DNA from: JBEKCP01 sp050014815
GTDB taxonomy: Bacteria > Planctomycetota > Planctomycetia > Pirellulales > Thermoguttaceae
DNA length: 17,441 nt
Reading direction: 5' to 3'
Assembly (NCBI GenBank): GCA_050014815.1
Contig: JBEKCP010000199.1
Span: 1-17,441 of the forward strand
Positions 1-7,712 of the stretch are shown piece after piece (within the stretch, counting starts at the first letter, position 1; each line of letters begins with the position of its first letter). Under the pieces are notes generated by a model. That model saw only the letters and a program-made list of their open reading frames with translations. It did no database searches and was not told the origin of the DNA. The translations under genes were made by a program, and so were the position numbers.

Positions 1-2
1 TC

Positions 3-1154
3 AGCGACCCCAAGGGCCGCTTCGAGCCGAAGCGGATCGGCATTATCCGCGCCCATCTCGAAGAGGACGCCGGCAAGAGCATGCACGACGAGGTGGCGGG
101 CAAGGCGGATAGCCGCATCGACCTGAACCGGGCGGGCACGCCGCTTCTGGAGATCGTCAGCCAGCCCGACCTCCGCTCCCCCGCCGAGGCCAAAGCCTAC
201 CTCACCGAGCTCAAGCTGCTCTTGAATTACCTCGGCGTCTCCGATTGCAACATGCAGGAGGGAAGCCTCCGGGTGGACGCCAATATCAACCTCCACATCG
301 ACACCCCGCAGGGCCGCGCGGCCACGCCGATCGTCGAGGTCAAGAACATGAACAGCTTCCGGGCCGTCGAGCGGGCAATGGAATACGAGGCCCAGCGGCA
401 GTTCGAGGTCTGGCAGGAGACGGGCCGCAGGCTCGGCGACGTGCCCAAGGCCACCCACGGCTGGGACGAGGCCTCCGAGAAGACCTATCTCCAGCGGGCC
501 AAGGAGGAATCGAGCGATTATCGCTACTTCCCCGAGCCGGACCTGGTGCCCGTCGCCGTCACCCAGGCCGAGATCGAGGCGGCCCGCTCATCGTTGGGCG
601 AGCTGCCCGCCGCCTTGCGGACCCGGCTTGTGTCGAGCTACGGCATCACGTCCTATGACGCCGACGTGCTGGTGAATCAGGGCCGGGATCTGGTGGACTA
701 CTACGTCGAGGTGGCCGAGGGGCTCCACGACGGCAAGCTGGCCAGCAATTGGATCCAGCAGGACGTGTTGCGGATGCTCCACGAGCAGCGGCTTTCGATC
801 GGGCAGTTCCCGGTCCGACCCGCCGCCCTGGCCGAATTGATCGAGACGGTCCGGGCCGGCCGGCTCACGACCGGCCGTGGCCGCGAGGTGCTCGCCCGCA
901 TGGCTGCCAATAGCCAATCCCTGGAAGCTGCCATGCAGGCCCTCGGGATCGAGTCGGTCGGCCAGTCCGACCTGGAAAGTCTCTGCCGCGAGCTCTTAGC
1001 GGCCAATCCCAAAATTGTCGCCGAGGTGAAAGACGGCAAGCTCAAGGGCCTCGGCTCGCTCATCGGGATGGCCAAGAAGAAGAACCCCAACGTCAACCCG
1101 AACCAGGTGCGGGAAGCGTGCGTTAGGTTGATCGAGAAAGGCGGCGGGGCTTGA
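3..1154 (+). CDS. gatB: Aspartyl/glutamyl-tRNA(Asn/Gln) amidotransferase subunit B (5' end outside the window)
   Basis: GatB is the tRNA-binding subunit of the GatCAB amidotransferase, which converts Glu-tRNA(Gln) and Asp-tRNA(Asn) to the correctly charged species in the cytoplasm. The frame is open from base 3, so the protein is cut at its N-terminus by the window edge; about 120 residues are missing relative to the usual ~480. Visible GatB hallmarks are RIGIIRAHLEEDAGKS just before the first internal ATG at 81, then DLNRAGTPLLEIVS, QEGSLRVDANI, VEVKNMNSFRAVERA and DYRYFPEPDLVPV. The C-terminal ~150 residues form the YqeY-like tail domain, ending in a lysine-rich stretch followed by NPNQVREACVRLIEK. 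The next gene begins 3 nt after the stop. No GatA or GatC is visible in the window. Identification is secure; only the upstream part is unseen. Confidence 0.96.
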   Translation, partial: SDPKGRFEPKRIGIIRAHLEEDAGKSMHDEVAGKADSRIDLNRAGTPLLEIVSQPDLRSPAEAKAYLTELKLLLNYLGVSDCNMQEGSLRVDANINLHIDTPQGRAATPIVEVKNMNSFRAVERAMEYEAQRQFEVWQETGRRLGDVPKATHGWDEASEKTYLQRAKEESSDYRYFPEPDLVPVAVTQAEIEAARSSLGELPAALRTRLVSSYGITSYDADVLVNQGRDLVDYYVEVAEGLHDGKLASNWIQQDVLRMLHEQRLSIGQFPVRPAALAELIETVRAGRLTTGRGREVLARMAANSQSLEAAMQALGIESVGQSDLESLCRELLAANPKIVAEVKDGKLKGLGSLIGMAKKKNPNVNPNQVREACVRLIEKGGGA

Positions 1155-1157
1155 ACT

Positions 1158-1406
1158 ATGATGGTACGTTTGCATCCCCATGCCCAGGCGCGGCTCGTGG
1201 AGCGAGGTGCGACGGAGCAGGAAGTCGTCTCCACGGTTCAGGGGGGCGAGCAGTTTCCCGCGAAATTCGGGCGGACCGGTTTTCGTCGAAACTTCCCGTT
1301 CGCTGGGACATGGCGGGGGCGGTGGTTCAGGACCAAGCAAATCGAAGCCTACGCGGTTCAAGATCAGGGTTGGCTTGTTATTACCGTTATTGTAAAATAC
1401 TTCTGA
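1158..1406 (+). CDS. DUF4258-type small protein, possible toxin of a TA pair
   Basis: This 82-residue protein begins with an ATGATG pair, 3 nt after gatB. The pattern HPHAQARLVERGATEQEVVSTV, then a basic middle (FGRTGFRRNFPF) and a final strand WLVITVIVKYF, is typical of DUF4258 proteins. These are small RelE/BrnT-like folds often found beside DUF2283 proteins and suspected to be toxins. The next gene (DUF2283) starts 13 nt after the stop, which supports a two-gene unit. There is no strong ribosome-binding site; the purine-rich GAAAGGCGG lies about 13 nt upstream, inside gatB. Toxin activity is inferred from the family and neighbour, not demonstrated. The alternative is a conserved small protein with no toxic role. 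Confidence 0.8.
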   Translation: MMVRLHPHAQARLVERGATEQEVVSTVQGGEQFPAKFGRTGFRRNFPFAGTWRGRWFRTKQIEAYAVQDQGWLVITVIVKYF

Positions 1407-1419
1407 AGGGGGAGCGGCG

Positions 1420-1659
1420 ATGAAATTGACCTACGATCCGCGTTACAACGTCGCATACCTCCGGTTCTATGAAAAGGCTGGGCAAGTGGAAACCATCCAG
1501 CTCACCGACGCAATCAACATTGACATTGCCCCGGATGGCACCGTTTACGGAATTGAATTGCTCAACGCCAACGAGCAATTGCGCGGCGAAGACAAGGGGA
1601 ATCTCGTGCTCGTGAATGAGGCCAGCGGCGACCGCTGCGAGATCCCACTGAACCGGTGA
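1420..1659 (+). CDS. DUF2283 domain protein, possible antitoxin partner
   Basis: This 79-residue protein matches the DUF2283 pattern: an N-terminal MKLTYDPRYNVAYLRF strand, a middle TDAINIDIAPDGTVYGIELLNA and a polar C-terminus. DUF2283 proteins commonly follow a DUF4258 gene, as here, and the pair is widely treated as a toxin-antitoxin-like module. The start is supported by a purine-rich Shine-Dalgarno run, AAGGGGGAG at 1406-1414, 5 nt before the ATG. Many core genes in this window lack such a site. The molecular role is unknown; antitoxin is an inference from gene pairing. Confidence 0.82.
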   Translation: MKLTYDPRYNVAYLRFYEKAGQVETIQLTDAINIDIAPDGTVYGIELLNANEQLRGEDKGNLVLVNEASGDRCEIPLNR

Positions 1660-1749
1660 GTTCTACAGCTCGATAGGGGCCGAACGAAGATGGACACCTC
1701 CGTTTGCAGAATTCTCCCTCCCTGGTTGCGATGGAAGCCGCTTGCCCCC

Positions 1750-1778
1750 TTGACTTTTCCGGATTCAATACATACACT
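1750..1778 (+). promoter_or_regulatory. Predicted sigma70-type promoter, possibly giving a leaderless CopG transcript
   Basis: TTGACT (1750-1755, 5 of 6 consensus) is followed after 17 nt by TACACT (1773-1778, 4 of 6). Transcription would begin about 7 nt later, on or next to the ATG at 1785, giving a leaderless or nearly leaderless mRNA. The palindrome TGTACA (1778-1783) overlaps the -10 and could be an operator for the CopG-type protein, but that is speculation. Confidence 0.35.
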
Positions 1779-1784
1779 GTACAT

Positions 1785-2003
1785 ATGCGAGCCCATTACG
1801 ATTTTTCGAGAATGAAAGGGCGCAAGAACCCGTATGCGAGGTTATTGAAGGAGCCCATCACGATCCGGCTGGATCGCGATACGGTCGCCTACTTCAAGCG
1901 GCTGGCCGCCAAGACCGGCCTCCCGTACCAGAACCTCATTAACCTGTACCTGCGGGATTGCGCGCTTCGACGCCGCGAACTGTCGCTGGACTGGAAGCCG
2001 TGA
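1785..2003 (+). CDS. CopG-family (ribbon-helix-helix) antitoxin-like protein
   Basis: The protein is 72 residues from the ATG at 1785. The frame is open further upstream to a possible start at 1704, but recognisable family sequence begins at MRAHYDFSRMKGRKNPYAR. The core PITIRLDRDTVAYFKRLAAKTGLPYQNLINLYLRDCA fits a ribbon-helix-helix DNA-binding protein: a short strand, helix, turn and helix. This is the usual form of CopG/BrnA-type antitoxins that bind their own promoter. No obvious toxin partner is adjacent; the upstream neighbour is the DUF2283 gene, and the downstream gene is a SAM-cleaving enzyme starting 8 nt after the stop. It may be an orphan antitoxin or part of the small-gene cluster after gatB. 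No Shine-Dalgarno sequence precedes the start. Confidence 0.8.
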   Translation: MRAHYDFSRMKGRKNPYARLLKEPITIRLDRDTVAYFKRLAAKTGLPYQNLINLYLRDCALRRRELSLDWKP

Positions 2004-2011
2004 CGACGACC

Positions 2012-2797
2012 ATGTCCATCATCACTCTCACGACCGATTTCGGCACGGGCAGCCCGTACGTGGCCGCGATGAAAGGGGTCATCCTCACGATCAATCCGGC
2101 CGTCACGCTCGTCGACATTACGCACGACGTGCCGGCCCAGGACGTCCACCAGGGGGCCCTCGTCCTGGAGAACACGACGGCCTGGTTTCCCGACGACACG
2201 ATCCACGTTGCGGTAGTGGACCCGGGCGTGGGAACCGAGCGGGAAATCGTTTATGCGCGGATCGGCAAGCAGCAGTACGTCGCTCCCGACAATGGCCTGC
2301 TGAGCCGCCTGCTGGCGAAGACTCCGCCCACGGAAATCCGCCGCCTGGCCAATCCGGCGTACTGGCTTCAGCCGGTGTCGGCGACGTTTCACGGGCGGGA
2401 CATCATGGCCCCGGTCGCCGCCCGGCTGAGCCTGGGACTGGACCCGCGGGAGCTCGGGCCGCCGCCGAGCCAGATCGCCTGGTGCGAGTGGCCCGAGGCC
2501 GAGGTCCTCCAGGACAAGATCCGCGGCCAGGTTGTCGAGATCGACTCTTTCGGCAACCTGATCACGAACATTGCGGCCGAGCTGTTCGCCCGCCGGCCGA
2601 CCGACACCCGCGTGTGCGTGGTCTGCAGCATCTACGAGACCTTCGGCATCTACCGCACTTACGGCTCGCAGGCGGCGGGCACGCTGGTGGCGCTCGTGGG
2701 TTCCAGCGGGCGGCTGGAGTTGGCCCTGGTGGGCGACAACGCCGCCGCGCGGCTCGGCGTCGCCGTGGGAACGCTCGTCGTCGTCGCCTGGGAGTGA
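2012..2797 (+). CDS. SAM hydroxide adenosyltransferase (DUF62 / SAM hydrolase)
   Basis: This 261-residue cytoplasmic enzyme belongs to the DUF62 family, which uses an activated water or hydroxide to split S-adenosylmethionine into adenosine and methionine; relatives include the fluorinase and chlorinase. The proposed Asp-Arg-His triad is visible as D70 (VAVVDPGVGT), R77 (TER) and H128 (FHGRD). Other hallmarks are ITLTTDFG at the N-terminus, VDITHDVPAQD, APDNGLL and DSFGNLITN near residue 180. The ATG at 2012 is chosen because family sequence starts there, although the frame is open upstream to 1958 inside the CopG gene. The 8-nt gap from CopG suggests one transcript. No fluorinase-specific features are evident, so hydrolase is the likely activity. 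The physiological role of this family is unclear. Confidence 0.9.
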   Translation: MSIITLTTDFGTGSPYVAAMKGVILTINPAVTLVDITHDVPAQDVHQGALVLENTTAWFPDDTIHVAVVDPGVGTEREIVYARIGKQQYVAPDNGLLSRLLAKTPPTEIRRLANPAYWLQPVSATFHGRDIMAPVAARLSLGLDPRELGPPPSQIAWCEWPEAEVLQDKIRGQVVEIDSFGNLITNIAAELFARRPTDTRVCVVCSIYETFGIYRTYGSQAAGTLVALVGSSGRLELALVGDNAAARLGVAVGTLVVVAWE

Positions 2798-2850
2798 GAG
2801 GAAGGCGGAAGGATGAAGGATGAAGGAGGAAGGATGAAGGAGGAGGAACG
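2798..2850. repeat. G/A-rich degenerate direct repeats (GGATGAAGGA type)
   Basis: Directly after the DUF62 stop come imperfect copies of a motif based on GGAAGGATGAAGGA. The composition is almost purely purine on the plus strand. It lies in the 154-nt gap before bioA and has no coding potential. It looks like one of several repeat modules that fill intergenic gaps in this genome; I recall similar tracts in planctomycete assemblies, but this was not checked. Confidence 0.65.
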
Positions 2851-2861
2851 CGAAGCTGCAA

Positions 2862-2920
2862 TGTCCGTTGTCCGTGGTCAGTTGCAACGGACAACGGACA
2901 ACTGACCACTGACAACTGGC
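2862..2920. repeat. Inverted repeat with alternative hairpins upstream of bioA
   Basis: A 13-nt arm at 2862-2874 (TGTCCGTTGTCCG) is exactly complementary to 2888-2900, leaving a 13-nt loop. A second, mutually exclusive pairing joins 2875-2884 (TGGTCAGTTG) with 2899-2908. The sequence consists of shuffled copies of short GTCCGTT and GTCAGTT words. There is no U-tract, so it is not a standard terminator. A run of AATCC-type copies follows up to about 2945. Confidence 0.7.
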
Positions 2921-2951
2921 GAATCCGCAATCCCCAATCCCTTCCCCACCT

Positions 2952-4289
2952 ATGCCCGCCCCCACCCACGATCAACTCCGCGACTGGGACCGCACGCTCG
3001 TCTGGCACGCCTTCACCCAGATGGCCGAATACGAGCCGCTGATCATCGAGCGCGCCGAGGGCTGCACGCTCATCGACATCGACGGAAACCGCTACCTCGA
3101 CGCCACGAGCAGCCTCTGGTGCAACCTCCACGGGCACCGCCACCCGCGGATCGACACGGCCATCCGCCGGCAACTCGGCCAGGTGGCCCACGTCACGTCG
3201 CTGGGATGCTCCAATCCGACCACGATCCTGCTGGCCAGGCGGCTCGTGGACCTGGCGCCGCCGGGCCTCGGGCACGTGTTCTTCTCCGATGACGGGGCCA
3301 CGGCCGTCGAAGTGGCCCTGAAGATGGCGTTCCAGTACTGGCGGCAGCGGAAGCAGCCCCGGCCCGAGAAGACCTGCTTCCTGGCCCTCGGCGAGGCCTA
3401 CCATGGCGACACGCTGGGCGGCGTGAGCGTCGGCGGCGTCGAGCGGTTCCATGCGATGTTCCGGCCGCTGTTGTTCGAGACGCTTCGTGCGCCGGCCCCG
3501 GACATGTACCGCGGGCCCGCCCACGGGGCACCCGCTTGCGGGTCACCGGAGCAATGGCCCGATTACTACCTGGCCCAGGTCGACCGTGTCCTTGCCGAGC
3601 ACCATGGCCGGATTGCCGCCATGGTGATCGAGCCGCTCCTTCAGGCGGCGGCCGGGATGATCGTACACCCGCGGGGCTATCTCCGCGGCGTCCGCGAGCT
3701 TACGCGGAAGTACGACGTCCTCCTGATCGCCGACGAGGTGGCGGTCGGCTTCGGGCGGACCGGACGCATGTTCGCCTGCCAGCACGAGGACGTGTCGCCC
3801 GACTTCCTCTGCCTGGCCAAGGGCCTGACCGGCGGGTACTTGCCGATGGCCGCCACGCTGACGACCGGCGAGGTCTGGCAGGCGTTCCTGGGCGAGTACG
3901 CCCAGAGCAAGACGTTTTTTCACGGGCACACCTACGGGGGCAATCCGCTGGGGGCGGCCGCGGCCCTGGCCACGCTCGAAATCTTCGACGAGGAGCGGAC
4001 CCTCGAACGCCTGCCGGAGAAGATCGCCCGGCTCGGCCGGCACCTGGCCCGGATCGCCGAGTTGCCGCACGTGGGCAATGTCCGCCAGTGCGGGCTGATC
4101 GGCGCCGTCGAGCTGGTCCGAAACCGCGCCGCCAAGGAGCCCTATCCCTGGGCCGAACAATGGGGTACGCGCGTCTGTCGTCGGGCGCTGGCCGAGGGCG
4201 TCCTACTCAGACCGCTGGGCAACGTGATCGTCATCCTGCCGCCGCTGGCCATCTCGCTCGACGAGATCGACCGCATCGCCCGGCGGTGA
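2952..4289 (+). CDS. bioA: Adenosylmethionine-8-amino-7-oxononanoate aminotransferase (DAPA aminotransferase), C-terminus slightly short
   Basis: BioA is a PLP-dependent class III aminotransferase making 7,8-diaminopelargonate, the step before dethiobiotin in biotin synthesis. SAM is the usual amino donor. The 445-residue protein shows the substrate-site segment SSLWCNLHGH (53-62), GEAYHGDT (147-154), the PLP-ring aspartate D261 in DEVAVGFGRTG and the Schiff-base lysine K290 in LCLAKGLTGG. HGHTYGGNPLGAAAALA follows at 324-340. It ends abruptly at SLDEIDRIARR, roughly 12-18 residues before the end expected from relatives. The last 59 nt overlap the end of the minus-strand VWA gene. The start at 2952 has no Shine-Dalgarno sequence (CCCCACCT precedes it). 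No other bio genes are in view. Confidence 0.94.
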   Translation: MPAPTHDQLRDWDRTLVWHAFTQMAEYEPLIIERAEGCTLIDIDGNRYLDATSSLWCNLHGHRHPRIDTAIRRQLGQVAHVTSLGCSNPTTILLARRLVDLAPPGLGHVFFSDDGATAVEVALKMAFQYWRQRKQPRPEKTCFLALGEAYHGDTLGGVSVGGVERFHAMFRPLLFETLRAPAPDMYRGPAHGAPACGSPEQWPDYYLAQVDRVLAEHHGRIAAMVIEPLLQAAAGMIVHPRGYLRGVRELTRKYDVLLIADEVAVGFGRTGRMFACQHEDVSPDFLCLAKGLTGGYLPMAATLTTGEVWQAFLGEYAQSKTFFHGHTYGGNPLGAAAALATLEIFDEERTLERLPEKIARLGRHLARIAELPHVGNVRQCGLIGAVELVRNRAAKEPYPWAEQWGTRVCRRALAEGVLLRPLGNVIVILPPLAISLDEIDRIARR

Positions 4290-5916
4290 AGAAAACGCGG
4301 CCCCGCGTCGATTCCGAGAGTTGCCGGGCAAACTGCACGTCCTCCTTCGATTGCCACCAGCTCTGCAAGAGAAACGTGTTGATCGTGATCCCCTCGCGGC
4401 GGCACAGGAGCCCCTCGCGGATCGTCGCACGGGCGGTCCGCGGGTCGGGCGGATAGAGCAGGTAGAGCTCCGAGCCCTCGAAGTGGGCCGTCGGCAGCCC
4501 GTCGGTGATTAAAATAACCTGCCGGTTCGGCGTGTCCTGGCCCACGAGCAGTTGCCGGGCCAGTTGCAGTCCGTGCTGGATGTTGGTGAAGTGCGGCGGG
4601 ATCTGCATCTCGCTCATCCGCTCGTCGCTCATGTCGGCCCGCAACCGCACCACCGAGTCGAAGAGCGTGACCGGCTTGGGCATCAGGTTGACGATCTCGC
4701 CCGACTGCCGCAGCTTGGCGAAGGTGAAGACCTCGATGAAGCGGAGCCAGTCGCCCGGGTACTCGCGGCGCAAGAGGCCGTCCAGCGCCAGGGCCATCCG
4801 CTTGACGTTCACGTAGAGGCCGTCGTGGCGCATCGAGCCGCTCATGTCCAGGAGCACGGCGGTGGCGCACTTGGGCGTGTTGCGGGTGCGGTGGACGACG
4901 ATGTCGTCCGGGTGGAGCCGCATGGGCAGGCCCGGCCCGCGGCGGAGCATCGAGTTCACCAGCGAGGCGGTCATGTCCATGTTGGCCAGCGAGTCGCCGA
5001 ACTCGTAGGGCCTGGTCTGCTGGAGCTCGACGGCCCCTTCGCCGACGACGGGTCCCTGGTGGCGGCCCGTCCGGCTCGGCAGGAGGCTGCTGAAGATCCG
5101 CTCCAGGAGCCGCCCCTGGAAGAGCCGGTAGGCCTTCGGCGTCAGGTGGTAGCCCCCGTCGCTGTGCTCCAGGCCCTGCTGATCGGCCAGGTCGCGGAGG
5201 TACTGCTCGATCATGCGGGCCAGGTTGCTGAGGTTCTCCAGGTCACCCTCCTCGGCGTATTGGGCCAGGGCCTCCATGTCGATGATGCCGATCCGGGCGG
5301 TTTTCGCGGCCTCTTCAAGCTGCTTCAGCAGCCGGTCGATCTCCTCCAACTCCTGCTTGATCGCAAGCGCCTTGGCGATCGTCATCGGCGTGCGGCCGGT
5401 GAACTCGTAGTTGGCCGCCAGCTCGTCAACCTGATACTTGTCGCCCAGCCGGTCGATCAAGTGGACCAGTTGCCGGGCGAATTGGTCTTGTTCGTCCTCG
5501 ACATGGTACCAGAGCCGTTCGAGGTCGTAGAGCTGCTCCTCGTTGACCGCGTGCCGGAACCGGTCGGCCAAGGCGGCGGGCGGCCGCATCTTGCCGGCCA
5601 GGTCGTGGAACCGACGGCCGGCCTCCGCCCGGACCCGGCGGGTCTCGTAGGTCTCGAGTATCTTCCGCTTCCGCTCTCGCAGCATCTCCATGAGGGCGTC
5701 GAGGCTCGGGCCCAGCCCGGCGATCTGGCTGGGATCGATCCGGACGGCCTGGGCCAGCTCTTCTTCGGTCAGCTCGCGGGCGTCGCCGTAGGCGAGCATG
5801 TGCTCCATTGCCCCGGAGACGAGGTCGGGCGGCGGCTGCGTCGGGCTGGGCAGCGTCCGCGGGTCGTACCGCTGGTATGTGTGGATGATGCCGCCGATGC
5901 GTCGGGAGAAGGGCAC
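4231..5916 (-). CDS. VWA-domain protein, partner of a MoxR-type AAA+ ATPase; C-terminus altered
   Basis: This 561-residue protein has a long helical, charged N-terminal region (about 40-250) and a von Willebrand factor A domain at about 350-545. The MIDAS metal site is complete: D357-M-S359-G-S361 (LLDMSGSM), T444 (HFTNIQHGL) and D472 (LITDGLP). It starts at GTG 5916, immediately next to a 7-bp tandem repeat and without a Shine-Dalgarno sequence. The early sequence HTYQRYDPRTLPSPTQPPPDLV looks like genuine family sequence, and the next ATG would only come at residue 37. It lies 93 nt downstream of the ATPase gene. In RavA/ViaA, MoxR/CoxE and Mg-chelatase-like systems such pairs act as metal-insertion or complex-remodelling chaperones. 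The target here is unknown. After GRVFFTA the last ~17 residues are arginine-rich, antisense to bioA, and look non-native. Confidence 0.85.
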   Translation of the reverse strand: MPFSRRIGGIIHTYQRYDPRTLPSPTQPPPDLVSGAMEHMLAYGDARELTEEELAQAVRIDPSQIAGLGPSLDALMEMLRERKRKILETYETRRVRAEAGRRFHDLAGKMRPPAALADRFRHAVNEEQLYDLERLWYHVEDEQDQFARQLVHLIDRLGDKYQVDELAANYEFTGRTPMTIAKALAIKQELEEIDRLLKQLEEAAKTARIGIIDMEALAQYAEEGDLENLSNLARMIEQYLRDLADQQGLEHSDGGYHLTPKAYRLFQGRLLERIFSSLLPSRTGRHQGPVVGEGAVELQQTRPYEFGDSLANMDMTASLVNSMLRRGPGLPMRLHPDDIVVHRTRNTPKCATAVLLDMSGSMRHDGLYVNVKRMALALDGLLRREYPGDWLRFIEVFTFAKLRQSGEIVNLMPKPVTLFDSVVRLRADMSDERMSEMQIPPHFTNIQHGLQLARQLLVGQDTPNRQVILITDGLPTAHFEGSELYLLYPPDPRTARATIREGLLCRREGITINTFLLQSWWQSKEDVQFARQLSESTRGRVFFTAGRCGRSRRARWPAAAG

Positions 5917-5919
5917 GGG

Positions 5920-5950
5920 GATTTTGGATTTTGGATTTTGGATTTTGGAT
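5920..5950. repeat. 7-bp tandem repeat (GATTTTG x 4)
   Basis: Four perfect copies of GATTTTG run from 5920 to 5947, followed by a partial GAT. The tract abuts the GTG start of the minus-strand VWA gene, so it would lie in that gene's leader or its ribosome-binding region. It is AT-rich against a strongly GC-rich background. Copy number could vary by slippage. Confidence 0.85.
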
Positions 5951-5952
5951 CT

Positions 5953-5992
5953 GCCGCTTGCGGCTTCGCAACCCCCCGACGCAGTCGGGGGG
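5953..5992. repeat. Nested hairpins in the MoxR-VWA intergenic gap
   Basis: A 9-bp perfect stem pairs 5972-5980 (CCCCCCGAC) with 5984-5992 around a GCA loop. Next to it are GCCGC/GCGGC (5953-5957/5960-5964) and TTGCG/CGCAA (5958-5962/5967-5971), which are alternatives to each other. On the plus strand the large stem is followed by CTTTT, resembling a weak intrinsic terminator, but no plus-strand gene ends here. For the minus-strand operon there is no T-tract after the stem, so it may act as an mRNA processing or stability element between the two genes. Confidence 0.6.
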
Positions 5993-6009
5993 CTTTTCCG
6001 TGGGGTTCT

Positions 6010-7452
<1,443 letters not shown>

Positions 7453-7494
7453 GAGAGGGATTGCCTGTTCCTGTTTTTCTTCTGCCCGTGAAGA

Positions 7495-7522
7495 ATTTTA
7501 GCAGGGGGCGGGCCGGAGTCAC
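7495..7522 (-). promoter_or_regulatory. Possible sigma70-type promoter of the MoxR-VWA operon
   Basis: Read on the minus strand, GTGACT (7522-7517, 4 of 6 to TTGACA) and TAAAAT (7500-7495, 5 of 6) are separated by 16 nt. Transcription would start near 7488, giving a leader of about 36 nt. It is supported only by consensus match and position. Confidence 0.35.
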
Positions 7523-7535
7523 GAAAAAAAAGGCA

Positions 7536-7571
7536 AGTTGACCTCGGGGTGGTCAACTACCCGAAGGTAGT
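7536..7571. repeat. Two adjacent stem-loops between the divergent MoxR and polA genes
   Basis: AGTTGACC (7536-7543) pairs perfectly with GGTCAACT (7551-7558) across a 7-nt loop. ACTACC (7556-7561) pairs with GGTAGT (7566-7571) across CGAA. The two share three bases, so they compete slightly. CCCGCGGG lies just beyond. The first is large enough to be a dimeric repressor site or an RNA hairpin; neither role is established. Confidence 0.55.
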
Positions 7572-7594
7572 CCCCGCGGGTACAATAATTCCAC

Positions 7595-7675
7595 GTTTAG
7601 CGGGCGGGCTTGCCCGCCGAGTGATACGCCGAAAGAGTCATACTGCAACACGGCGGGCAAGCCCGCCCGCTAAAC
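7595..7675. repeat. 25-bp perfect inverted repeat upstream of polA
   Basis: Arms 7595-7619 and 7651-7675 are exact reverse complements over 25 nt, with a 31-nt spacer. Each arm also contains its own small palindrome, GCGGGC-TT-GCCCGC, so each can fold alone or with the other. It lies 37 nt before the polA start. There is no T-tract. The form is like REP/BIME-type palindromes or the ends of a tiny non-autonomous mobile element; the spacer is too short to code for anything. No flanking target-site duplication is obvious. Confidence 0.85.
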
Positions 7676-7712
7676 GACAGTTTCTTGGCAGTGTTGCACT
7701 GTTAGACACACC

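Noticed and set aside
1889..2965. 358-residue minus-strand frame opposite the DUF62 gene
   Set aside because: It is a shadow of DUF62 plus translated intergenic repeats (low-complexity HPSSF-type sequence).
5920..5950. Possible CRISPR or short-repeat array
   Set aside because: The units are only 7 bp with no spacers, and no cas genes are present.
5972..5999. Intrinsic terminator on the plus strand (GC stem plus CTTTT)
   Set aside because: The shape fits, but no plus-strand gene ends upstream; bioA ends 1.7 kb away and the strand here is antisense to the operon.
7595..7675. Complete insertion sequence with terminal inverted repeats
   Set aside because: The 31-nt spacer cannot encode a transposase and no target duplication was seen, so only a repeat is called.
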